A stretch of DNA of 64,000 nt from Ligilactobacillus salitolerans (lineage in GTDB: Bacteria; Bacillota; Bacilli; Lactobacillales; Lactobacillaceae), in NCBI RefSeq assembly GCF_003864415.1, contig NZ_BFFP01000008.1:1-64000 (forward strand), given 5' to 3'. Made by a program: the position numbers and the translations under genes. This document shows positions 36,362 to 44,307 of this stretch, one piece after another. The notes below the pieces were generated by a model. The model was not told where the DNA came from and did no database searches. It saw only the letters and a list, made by a program, of their open reading frames with translations. Each line of letters starts with the position of its first letter. Positions within the stretch are counted from its first letter, which is position 1.

Positions 36362-36396
36362 GAAAAAGACCGCCTACTTTGAGGCAGCCTGGGAGA
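36362..36396 (-). terminator. Weak terminator of the 95-aa gene
   Basis: Reverse-strand stem CTGCCTC/TAGGCGGTC-type with a CAAAG loop followed by a T-run. The remaining 36188-36361 contains only the flavin reductase promoter region. Confidence 0.5.
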
Positions 36397-36422
36397 AAAA
36401 ATTAGGGTTGCCGAATACAGTT

Positions 36423-36710
36423 TCACTCATCAACTTCACCCAAAATTTCAACTTCAATTTCTTTTTTTATTTTTTCTGCTTGGATCGGATCGCTGCTCTG
36501 ATAGAGTTTAATAGCCTTCTTTAAGGTCTCCATGTCTTCTTGATCAAAGGCAAAATCCAGGTCAAACTCCTGCCAGCTATTGGCGATCCCCTCGTTAAAC
36601 CGCTGGATCACAGCATTATCATCATTGACGTACAGATCATAATCTGGGAATTCTGCCAGCAAGCGATATCCATTCAAGCCATCATCGTAATTAGGATCCA
36701 TAAACTTCAA
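36423..36710 (-). CDS. Hypothetical acidic 95-aa protein
   Basis: Reading MKFMDPNYDDGLNGYRLL. Strongly acidic (many D/E), soluble, with an N-terminal aromatic beta-rich part (FPDYDLYVNDDNAVIQRF) and a C-terminal helix (METLKKAIKLYQ...EKIKKEIEVEILGEVDE). A GCAGGAAGGAATTG site precedes the start. I do not recognise the family. It is about 120 bp from the AAA+/VWA operon on the same strand, but a link is not shown. Confidence 0.6.
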   Translation of the reverse strand: MKFMDPNYDDGLNGYRLLAEFPDYDLYVNDDNAVIQRFNEGIANSWQEFDLDFAFDQEDMETLKKAIKLYQSSDPIQAEKIKKEIEVEILGEVDE

Positions 36711-36828
36711 TTCCTTCCTGCACTAAACGATATTCAGCGCAAAAATTCTTCACAACCATAAGTCTAACAGATTCTAGAGATTTTTGCCTACTAATTCGCA
36801 AGATTTTCTCAGCCAAGCAGCAAGATCT

Positions 36829-37551
36829 TCACCATAAATCAGCAACATATTGTTCTGTTAACTGTAACTGTTTAATTTCAGGCAACGGCTGCCTGATGTG
36901 TTGGGAGTCGATCACTTGAGTCGGCTGTTTTTTTTCATTGACCTGCAGGCCTTTGATCCGCAGCCAAAGTGCTGCCCACAAGAAATCGTTGACCGCTTCT
37001 GTCACCTGGTTTGATTTTTCTGCTGAGCTGCTGTTTTCCGGCAAATGATATTCTTTTAAGACATACCGATAAACGGTCGGATAGACGCGATAATTGAACT
37101 GCAGCGGTCCGGCCGTTCCGTCATGGTCCAACAATAAATCATCGAGATGCAGTAACTGCTGGTAGATCCCGTTTAATTCTAAGTTAAAGAGTCGTTGCTG
37201 TTCCTGATTTAGCTGGCTGAGAGCGCGCAGTTGTCGTTTAGTCAGCGGCTGTTTCACGGTCCCATTATTTTGCAGGTTGTCTTGATTGGGACGATTCAAC
37301 TGGATCAGCAGCTCGCCTTTGGCAAATTGAGGCTCCAATCCAGTTTTCAAAGTCAGTTCATTAGACTCTGATAAACTTAAGATAAACTGGCTGGAATAGG
37401 TTAAACCATGCGTACGCAAAAAATTGAAGATCGCAGCATCATCAAACTGCAACAGTCGTTCTTGGGCTGCCAGAAGCGGTCCCACGAACTCCAACTCTTC
37501 TATCTGATTCAGCCAAGACAGATCTTGGTGCTTAAATAAATCAACTGGCAT
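36829..37551 (-). CDS. Third component of the AAA+/VWA operon, unknown
   Basis: 240 aa, soluble, no cysteines, rich in Leu and Gln. A central helical segment (KRQLRALSQLNQEQQRLFNLELNGIYQQLLHL) and YPTVYRYVLKEYHLP follow. No motif is recognised. It begins 12 bp after the VWA gene's stop and ends the operon. Conserved adjacency would imply a complex partner or adaptor of the ATPase/VWA pair. Confidence 0.7.
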   Translation of the reverse strand: MPVDLFKHQDLSWLNQIEELEFVGPLLAAQERLLQFDDAAIFNFLRTHGLTYSSQFILSLSESNELTLKTGLEPQFAKGELLIQLNRPNQDNLQNNGTVKQPLTKRQLRALSQLNQEQQRLFNLELNGIYQQLLHLDDLLLDHDGTAGPLQFNYRVYPTVYRYVLKEYHLPENSSSAEKSNQVTEAVNDFLWAALWLRIKGLQVNEKKQPTQVIDSQHIRQPLPEIKQLQLTEQYVADLW

Positions 37552-37563
37552 TAACTCACCCCC

Positions 37564-39750
37564 TTAGTTCAAAGTATAGTTAGCTAAGGACAAAAGCTTT
37601 AAATTACGCGGTTGCTGCCTGACAAGTTGTTGAATTGCCGGCATTTGATTTTGATACATTCTTTCTTCATTTGAACGGTAAAGGTTCATAAAAATGACCT
37701 TGCTGGTGCGTAAGCGCCGTTGATATTCCGTCAAATCAGCCAGTTCAAAACAAAAATCACTGATGATCACGTGAGTAGCTTGCGGCTGAGAAACGATCGC
37801 CTCAAAAACGGGACGCAGGTCCGTGCCGCTGCTGGAAAAATGAGCTAATTGCTCTTGAAGGCGGGCAAAATCTCCTGCAAAAGCAGAACGTCTCGCCCGA
37901 AAGAAAACGGGATCCGCCAATGTATTAGCGAATAAACGAACTGAAAAAGACTGGCCTTCCAGTGCCGTTTGCCTGAGGACAGATAAGATCTTAGACAGTT
38001 GCCTACTAGAGATCGAACCTGAAACATCAACGTAAACGTCTAATTCTGAGCTGGGCTGCTTTTTTTGACTGATGTGAGCCATATCTAAGCGTTCTGGAAA
38101 CGCATAGTGGCGCCGATACCACTCGATCTTGCTATTTTTAGCCAGGTCCCTTTGTAATTTGCTAAGCTCCAAGCGCAAGGGAGGCAGCGGTCGTGCCGGT
38201 CTCAACTGGTATTTAAGCTGCTGGAGCCTTCCGCCGTATTTGGAATAATCGATCCCTGGAAACTCGACCTGCGCTTCCCGCACGGCGTCACTGGTCAAGG
38301 CCAGCAATTGACGGGCCATCTGTTCCGCCCGATTTTTCTGCTGACTCTGACCAGACTTGCTCAACTGGTCAAAGTAACGCTGGTTGAGCTCGAAAACGTC
38401 CCCGCCGCTCAGACCGATCTTACCGCCGCCGCCAGGACTGGCAGGCTGAGAGCTAGAAGCAGTCTGCTGCGATTCCTGGCTGCCCTTTTCATTGACAGCC
38501 TGCTGCCAAGCCTCTTTCTTGCCAGGATCCTTGTGACTGCGCGGCGACAAATGCGGTTGGTAACTGGAACTCGCCATCTTCTGCAAGGTGGTCAGCAGCA
38601 ACGATTTTTGCTCAGCTAATAAGTTGGTCCCCGTGCTGAGATAAGTCGTCAGCCGCTGATAACCAGCCGCATTCAAACGTGCCTGAACTTCTGTTAGCTC
38701 GGAGGTTTTCACCGCTTGATCCAAGGTATCCAGGTCGGCTTGGGTCAACAAATTTGTCGGGCAGACCTGAGTTGAACAGAATGCAGCTGAACTGCCAAAG
38801 GCTGTTTGTTGCCCGAGATCTTGTACCAGGGAAGAATTGATCGCAAAATCAGTCAAGATCCGGTCCAGCTCGCCGCTGCTGTTGACAGGAAAGCCCAAGA
38901 CCGTCAACTCTGGGTGATCAGCGAAGAATGCGGCTGCAGCCTGATTTTTATTAGGTGAACCCGGAAAATAGCCAGGCTGACTCAGCAAGTCTCCGCGTAA
39001 GACATGGCGGGCTTGGTTTAAAAGCAGCGTCAGGAGCGCATGTTCGGCCGCCTGCGTGTCCTTTGGCGCAAAGTAAGCTAAGACTAAAGCCAAGAGACGA
39101 CTCGGCTGATAGAAAAGATAATTATCGCTGGCTTTTAGTTCAGGTCGGCTGCCGATAGCCTGGTCAAATAACTCGTCTGGTCCTAAAAGTGAGACGACGA
39201 CCGGGGCTAAAAGCTGCGGGGTCTCGGCATAAACCGGTTTAAGGGCAGCCAAGAGATTCAACTCGGGTGCGATTTTGCCGACATCAAGCTTGGGGTCGTT
39301 TTTGACCAGCAAAGGCAATGCACTGAGGTAAGACTGCCAGACTCGCGGTTCAAACGGATCAGCTAAGACGTCGGCGAAAGTTGCAAGCGCCCCGCGTTTG
39401 ATTTGTTCAGTTCCTAACACCCCATTCAAAGAAGCATTGATCTTTTTCACATATTCGTCGCTTCCCGACTCGGCCTGGGTAGCCAGCCACTGCTGCTTGG
39501 TCCGCTGACAAAAATCAAGATACTTTTTTTGCAGCTGAGGCTCTGCCAGGTAGTGGCTGCCATCGATCTGTAAGACCCGTGGATCCAGCAAGTTGAGCGC
39601 ATATTCATTTTTTAAATGCTGTCGTTCTTGGCGGGTAAAGATCCCCTGGGCGGCCGGAACAGCTGCCTGCTGGTAGGTCGCGTTTCGAACGTATTCCGGA
39701 AAGATCCCGCCAAAATAGAGGATCGCTTCTTCTTTTGAGCGCAGCTGCAT
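37564..39750 (-). CDS. VWA (von Willebrand A) domain protein, MoxR partner
   Basis: 728 aa without signal peptide or membrane helix. The N-terminal ~400 residues are helical and of unknown fold. A low-complexity linker (SSSQPASPGGGGK, about 440-452) follows. The C-terminal VWA domain carries an intact MIDAS: DVYVDVSGSIS (DxSxS), the threonine in SSGTDLRP, and the aspartate in HVIISDF. Such cytosolic VWA proteins work with MoxR-type ATPases as cochaperones or insertion factors (e.g. RavA-ViaA, CoxD-CoxE). Second gene of a three-gene operon, 14 bp after the ATPase gene. Target unknown. Confidence 0.85.
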   Translation of the reverse strand: MQLRSKEEAILYFGGIFPEYVRNATYQQAAVPAAQGIFTRQERQHLKNEYALNLLDPRVLQIDGSHYLAEPQLQKKYLDFCQRTKQQWLATQAESGSDEYVKKINASLNGVLGTEQIKRGALATFADVLADPFEPRVWQSYLSALPLLVKNDPKLDVGKIAPELNLLAALKPVYAETPQLLAPVVVSLLGPDELFDQAIGSRPELKASDNYLFYQPSRLLALVLAYFAPKDTQAAEHALLTLLLNQARHVLRGDLLSQPGYFPGSPNKNQAAAAFFADHPELTVLGFPVNSSGELDRILTDFAINSSLVQDLGQQTAFGSSAAFCSTQVCPTNLLTQADLDTLDQAVKTSELTEVQARLNAAGYQRLTTYLSTGTNLLAEQKSLLLTTLQKMASSSYQPHLSPRSHKDPGKKEAWQQAVNEKGSQESQQTASSSQPASPGGGGKIGLSGGDVFELNQRYFDQLSKSGQSQQKNRAEQMARQLLALTSDAVREAQVEFPGIDYSKYGGRLQQLKYQLRPARPLPPLRLELSKLQRDLAKNSKIEWYRRHYAFPERLDMAHISQKKQPSSELDVYVDVSGSISSRQLSKILSVLRQTALEGQSFSVRLFANTLADPVFFRARRSAFAGDFARLQEQLAHFSSSGTDLRPVFEAIVSQPQATHVIISDFCFELADLTEYQRRLRTSKVIFMNLYRSNEERMYQNQMPAIQQLVRQQPRNLKLLSLANYTLN

Positions 39751-39764
39751 TTAGCTCACCTTAC

Positions 39765-40949
39765 TTAAATGTTATTGACTGACATTTCCATCACTAACTG
39801 CATGAAAACCGGTTGTTGACGCAAGTATTCGTTCGTTAATGGGTACCTCTCTTGCAAGACCCCAGTTTCCACTTGCGTGTGCATGAAGCGTGCAACCGCA
39901 GTCTGATCATCCGTTTGCAGATACTTGGTAAAAATTTCAGCGTAGCCGCGCGGACGCGTGCTGGTCAGGTCCTGTTCGACCGGCCGTAACGCTGAACTGA
40001 AAAACGCCATCTTGCTGCCGGTCGCTAATGCAGCAAATTTAGCCTGATCCGGCTCCCGCAACAAAGCGAAAATATCCAGCGGATCCCCAGTCGTGAGATA
40101 GGTCAAAAAACGGTTGCCGCAGTCATTGCCGATCATGGAAAAAATCGCGGCTTTCAGCAAGACTGGGTCGTTTTTGATAACTGGATCGGCTAAAAAACTC
40201 GACAAACGAGTCCAGGAACGCGGTGTGGCGCCAGTTCCATCCGCACTTTTGGACGGCTGGTACAAAAGGTCTCTTTGCTCATTGTAGGATTTGCTGCCAA
40301 TAAAATCGACAACCTCCGGTGCGACCTCATTTTGATAGGCCCAATCCAGCCATTCCTTAGGTTCAAGCTGGATAAAAAGCGGATTGATCCGATCACGAGT
40401 TGCTGTATCCAGCTCATTGACGTCATTTTCCACTGTTTGTTCATCAGAAAAGATATTTTCGGCAGTATTACCGGCACCAACCACAAAGATATTTGCTGGC
40501 AAGGGATTGCCCGGCAGCCGATTTTCTAACAAGAGCTGCATGATCGTCTGCTTCATAAACTCATCGCCGCGGTTGAACTCGTCTAAAAACAAAAAGTGCG
40601 CGGTCTGCGGTGCTGACAAAGCATGACGTCTCAACCGGGCGATGCTAGCGTTCAAAGCATGCAAAACCTGGGCGGTCTGTTCTTGTTCATTGACATGCGA
40701 AATTGGCATCGCTAAGGAACCGCCAAATTCAGCGTTAATATCAATGATACATAACTCTTGTTGATCTTGAACCAGCTCGCGGATGCCCTGCGTTTTGCCG
40801 ATCCCAGGCAGTGAATAGAGCACAAAAGTGTGCTTATCGACCTGACGACCAGTCAGGAGCTGCTGCATTTGAAAGTCTGTATCTGCTTTAACCAAACGCA
40901 AAGCCGTATTCAGTGAAATAAAATTCTGCTGTGTGTTTTCTTCAAACAT
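39765..40949 (-). CDS. AAA+ ATPase, MoxR-like
   Basis: 394 aa from ATG 40949 (MFEENTQQNF); an in-frame GTG four codons upstream lies in the GGAGTGGG site itself. Walker A LPGIGKTQG, Walker B HFLFLDEFNRG, sensor 1 VVGAGNTAEN, and an arginine-rich ATRDRINPLFI stretch match the MoxR/dynein-related AAA+ group, with a helical lid at the C-terminus. Expected to form hexamers that remodel a target chosen by the VWA partner encoded next. First gene of the operon. Confidence 0.87.
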   Translation of the reverse strand: MFEENTQQNFISLNTALRLVKADTDFQMQQLLTGRQVDKHTFVLYSLPGIGKTQGIRELVQDQQELCIIDINAEFGGSLAMPISHVNEQEQTAQVLHALNASIARLRRHALSAPQTAHFLFLDEFNRGDEFMKQTIMQLLLENRLPGNPLPANIFVVGAGNTAENIFSDEQTVENDVNELDTATRDRINPLFIQLEPKEWLDWAYQNEVAPEVVDFIGSKSYNEQRDLLYQPSKSADGTGATPRSWTRLSSFLADPVIKNDPVLLKAAIFSMIGNDCGNRFLTYLTTGDPLDIFALLREPDQAKFAALATGSKMAFFSSALRPVEQDLTSTRPRGYAEIFTKYLQTDDQTAVARFMHTQVETGVLQERYPLTNEYLRQQPVFMQLVMEMSVNNI

Positions 40950-41029
40950 TCTGCTGCCCACTCCTATTTGCTTTCTTTCATTTATCGGCTATCTTAAGCG
41001 CTGTGCGGCTCAAGTTCAAACAACTAAAC

Positions 41030-42598
41030 TCAGTTGTCGTTTTCATTTTCCAAAGGTTCATTTAGTTCCCGCAACTGTTCGCGCACACTTAAGCTGAGAT
41101 TACGGTCGGTCAAGATCAGCAACGTATCGCCGGCACGAACCAACGTGTCGCCGCTTGGGATCGCCGTTTTTTCGCCGCGCCTGATGCCCACTAACAAGGT
41201 ATGCTTGGGCCAATGAATATCTCTGACTTGCTGACCAACATAGCGGCTGTCGTCAAAGACCGGAAATTCCAGCTGCTCATTCTTGCCGCTGATGACCTTG
41301 AGCTTTTTGTTAACAGTCATCCGGTCTAAAAGAGATTCATAGATCGGTGCTCCGCCAAGGAGATCAACGACGATGTAGGCGACCAAGGAAGTCAGCGCTA
41401 AGGGAACTAAATGCTGGAGCGAACCGACCATCTCGGTCACCAGCAAGATCGCGGTAAAAGGTGCTTTCCCGATCCCGGCAAAATAGCCCGCCATGGCAAA
41501 GACCAAAAAATCGACTAAGTATTGACTGGGCAGCACCCCTAATTTGCTGGCTATAGTCCCATAAATCATGCCGATCACAGCCCCAAGGGTCAGAATCGGC
41601 AAGAAGATCCCCCCAGGCAGTCCCGACCCATAAGAGACCATCGAAAAGACGAAGCGTAAAATAAAAAGCAAAACCAGCATCCCAACGGACGGCAATAGTT
41701 GCGGCATGCGGATAATGATCCCGTTACCGCCGCCAAGAAAATCACTGAAAAAATAACCGACCGGCAGCAGCAAGGCCAATGGGATCAAGCCGTGGAAAGC
41801 ACGGGGGATCCGGTCAAAAAAGCGCTGGTACCAAACCGAGCTGTGTAACAAGACCCACTGGTAACAATAGCCCAGCAAGCCTAAAAGCGCACCCAAGACA
41901 AGCAAGTGCCAGTAATATTTGAGCGGCAAACCAGGCACAGAACCAACATGCAGGACCGTGATCAGACCAAAAACTTTCATGGAGACCACATCAGCGGTGA
42001 TCGAGGCTGAAAGAGCCCCCATCCAGACGAGTGGTGAAAAGTTATGGTAGACTTCTTCTAAGATAAACAAGGTCCCCGCGATCGGGGCGTTAAATGCGGC
42101 GGAAAGTCCGGCTGCTGCCCCGCTGGCAATTAAGACCCGCTGTCCGCGGCGAGAATCTTCCGTTAACCCGGCAACTCCCTGACCGATGGCACCGCCCAGT
42201 TGGATCGACGGCCCTTCGCGCCCTAAGAAAAGACCTGACCCGATCATCAAAACACCGGCGACAAATTTGCGCCATAAGATCGCCCACCACTGGAAGGTAA
42301 ATTTACCGGCCAGCTGTCCTTCGATCTCTGGAATACCAGAGCCGGCAATGTGGGGCTGTTGCGTCACTAATTTGCCCACCAGCAGACCTAACAGCATTAA
42401 GATCACAAAGATCAAGGCCAAGTACAGCGGCTGTGTGTGCGCCAGGTGATAGGCATGCTGCCAGACTAACAGAGACTTTTCGATCAGCCAGCGAAAAGCT
42501 CCTACGACTGCCCCAGTCAGTATGCCGATCAAAACTCCTTTTAAAATATAGGTTAAATGTGCCGAATTCACGTTAACTTTGCGCTTGGTCTTGTCCAT
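41030..42598 (-). CDS. ClC-family chloride channel/antiporter with TrkA-C domain
   Basis: 522 aa. Selectivity motifs GSGIPE, GREGPSIQLG (gating glutamate) and GGIFLP are intact. The helical core runs to about residue 420 and is followed by a cytoplasmic RCK_C/TrkA-C domain (FDDSRYVGQQVRDI ... RAGDTLLILTD), a fusion common in Firmicutes. It exchanges Cl- (or F-) for H+ or acts as a channel, perhaps in acid resistance. Single gene, divergent from the ThrE-like gene. Confidence 0.93.
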   Translation of the reverse strand: MDKTKRKVNVNSAHLTYILKGVLIGILTGAVVGAFRWLIEKSLLVWQHAYHLAHTQPLYLALIFVILMLLGLLVGKLVTQQPHIAGSGIPEIEGQLAGKFTFQWWAILWRKFVAGVLMIGSGLFLGREGPSIQLGGAIGQGVAGLTEDSRRGQRVLIASGAAAGLSAAFNAPIAGTLFILEEVYHNFSPLVWMGALSASITADVVSMKVFGLITVLHVGSVPGLPLKYYWHLLVLGALLGLLGYCYQWVLLHSSVWYQRFFDRIPRAFHGLIPLALLLPVGYFFSDFLGGGNGIIIRMPQLLPSVGMLVLLFILRFVFSMVSYGSGLPGGIFLPILTLGAVIGMIYGTIASKLGVLPSQYLVDFLVFAMAGYFAGIGKAPFTAILLVTEMVGSLQHLVPLALTSLVAYIVVDLLGGAPIYESLLDRMTVNKKLKVISGKNEQLEFPVFDDSRYVGQQVRDIHWPKHTLLVGIRRGEKTAIPSGDTLVRAGDTLLILTDRNLSLSVREQLRELNEPLENENDN

Positions 42599-42722
42599 CT
42601 ATTTTCCCTCGATCATTTTCTGAAATTAATACTTCCTAACCATTATATGCCCGGAATTATGAAAGGCAAAATGCAAGTAGATCAGCGTGCCTTGGGGGCA
42701 TGTGAGTCGGCCTGGCTTGTGC

Positions 42723-42850
42723 TATAATGAAAAACGTTGAAAAAGCAAAGTTAAAACTAGCAAATTGACAGGGCTGATCACTTGTAGATCGGCTCTTAAG
42801 CACTTTAAATTTGCATGAAACTTTTTGAAAGCAAACAATGCAAACTCAGT
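42723..42850 (+). promoter_or_regulatory. Promoter and structured leader of the ThrE-like gene
   Basis: Extended -10 TGCTATAAT (42720-42728) without a good -35. About 30 bp downstream the leader can fold: outer arms GCAAATT (42760-42766) and AATTTGC (42808-42814) enclose an inner stem GGGCTGATC / GATCGGCTC (42771-42779, 42787-42795). No T-run follows, so any control would be translational or the fold may be incidental. No known riboswitch class recognised. Confidence 0.45.
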
Positions 42851-42865
42851 GGAGGTTAATGAATA

Positions 42866-44221
42866 ATGACTGAGCAGAGTGATTTAACGAAAAAAACACT
42901 TCATCTCTCAAATAAAAACCATATGGAGATCCCTTGGGCCAAGGTCATCGGCGACCAGAACACCACGCCTGCGATCAATTCATCTTTAAGCGAAAAGGCT
43001 GCGATCATCGGCCGGGTCGGGATCATTATGTTGTCTTGCGGGACCGGTGCTTGGCGCGTCCGCGATTCCATGAACACCATCGCACGCATTTTAGGCGTGA
43101 CCTGTTCGACTGACATCGGCTTGGTGACGATCGAATATACTTGTTTCGATGAGCATCACAGTGTGACCAATTCCCTCTCCCTTGCCAGCAGCGGGGTCAA
43201 CACCGACAAGTTGGCGGAGATGGAATACTTCGTCCAGGCCTTTGAACAAGAAGGTGCTTTTTTAAGCATCAAAGAAGTCCATCACATGCTCAATAAGATC
43301 ACGAAGAAACCCACCAATTACCGACCGTGGTTTCTCGGATTGGCAGCAGCGATGGCGTGCAGCGCCTTTGTCTTTTTACTAGGTGGCGGTCCGATCGAAA
43401 TGCTCTGCAGCTTCTGTGGGGCCGGCTTAGGAAACTGGACGCGTGCCACACTAAACAGCAAGCATATGACCCTCTTTGCCGGCTTAGCTGCTGGCGTTGC
43501 CGTCGCTTGTTTCGTCTATTTAGTGATCTCGCGTGGTTTAGAGCTTGCCTTTGCGATCAATGTCGGACACGAAGCCGGCTACATCGGTGCAATGCTCTTT
43601 GCGATCCCGGGCTTTCCATTCATTACCAGCGGCTTGGATATCGCTAAATCTGATATGCGCTCTGGAATCGAGCGCCTGGTCCATGCGGTGACGATCATCC
43701 TCGTTGCCACCCTAGTCGGCTGGATCGTGGCTTTAGCCAGTGACCTTAAACCCGACCAATTTATTCCGCTTGGTTTGAGTCCACTAGCCGTGATGCTGCT
43801 GCGACTACCAGCGAGCTTTGTCGGAGTCTTTGGTTTCTCGATCATGTTCAACAGCCCGAAGAAGATGGCAGCCACAGCAGGACTCATCGGCGCGATTGCT
43901 AATACTTTGCGCCTAGAACTAGTCGATCTCTCACCGATCCCGCCAGCAGCCGCTGCTTTCTTCGGTGCACTAGCAGCCGGTTTAATGGCTTCATTCATTC
44001 ATAAAAGAATGGGCTATCCGCGGATCACTTTGACAGTTCCTTCCATTGTGATCATGGTCCCGGGGCTTTACATGTACCGGGCGATGTATTACATCGGGGT
44101 GGGTACGATCGGCAGTGGTGCTCAGTGGCTTGTTAACGCCGTCATGATAGTCTTATTCTTGCCGCTTGGACTAATCGTGGCCAGGATTTTGATGGACCCG
44201 GACTGGAGATACTCAGGCTAA
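42866..44221 (+). CDS. Threonine/serine exporter family protein (ThrE, fused)
   Basis: 451 aa. The N-terminal soluble ThrE domain (MLSCGTGAWRVRDSMNTIARILG and following) is followed by five helices, then a second DUF3815/ThrE_2-type five-helix domain (LRLPASFVGVFGFSIMF ... LTVPSIVIMVPGLYMYRAMY). Lactobacilli often carry these as two genes; here they are fused. It exports threonine, serine or related metabolites such as succinate. The ATG at 42866 is ten bases after GGAGG. Confidence 0.87.
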   Translation: MTEQSDLTKKTLHLSNKNHMEIPWAKVIGDQNTTPAINSSLSEKAAIIGRVGIIMLSCGTGAWRVRDSMNTIARILGVTCSTDIGLVTIEYTCFDEHHSVTNSLSLASSGVNTDKLAEMEYFVQAFEQEGAFLSIKEVHHMLNKITKKPTNYRPWFLGLAAAMACSAFVFLLGGGPIEMLCSFCGAGLGNWTRATLNSKHMTLFAGLAAGVAVACFVYLVISRGLELAFAINVGHEAGYIGAMLFAIPGFPFITSGLDIAKSDMRSGIERLVHAVTIILVATLVGWIVALASDLKPDQFIPLGLSPLAVMLLRLPASFVGVFGFSIMFNSPKKMAATAGLIGAIANTLRLELVDLSPIPPAAAAFFGALAAGLMASFIHKRMGYPRITLTVPSIVIMVPGLYMYRAMYYIGVGTIGSGAQWLVNAVMIVLFLPLGLIVARILMDPDWRYSG

Positions 44222-44225
44222 AAAT

Positions 44226-44272
44226 AAAGACGTTGAATTTTCATTTAGTAAGTGAAAATTCAACGTCTTTTT
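44226..44272. terminator. Bidirectional terminator between ThrE-like and flavoprotein genes
   Basis: Stem AAAGACGTTGAATTTTCA / TGAAAATTCAACGTCTTT with T-rich flanks for both convergent genes. Confidence 0.93.
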
Positions 44273-44307
44273 GGTGACCTGTCAAATGTTTGACGGATCA
44301 GTCAATT

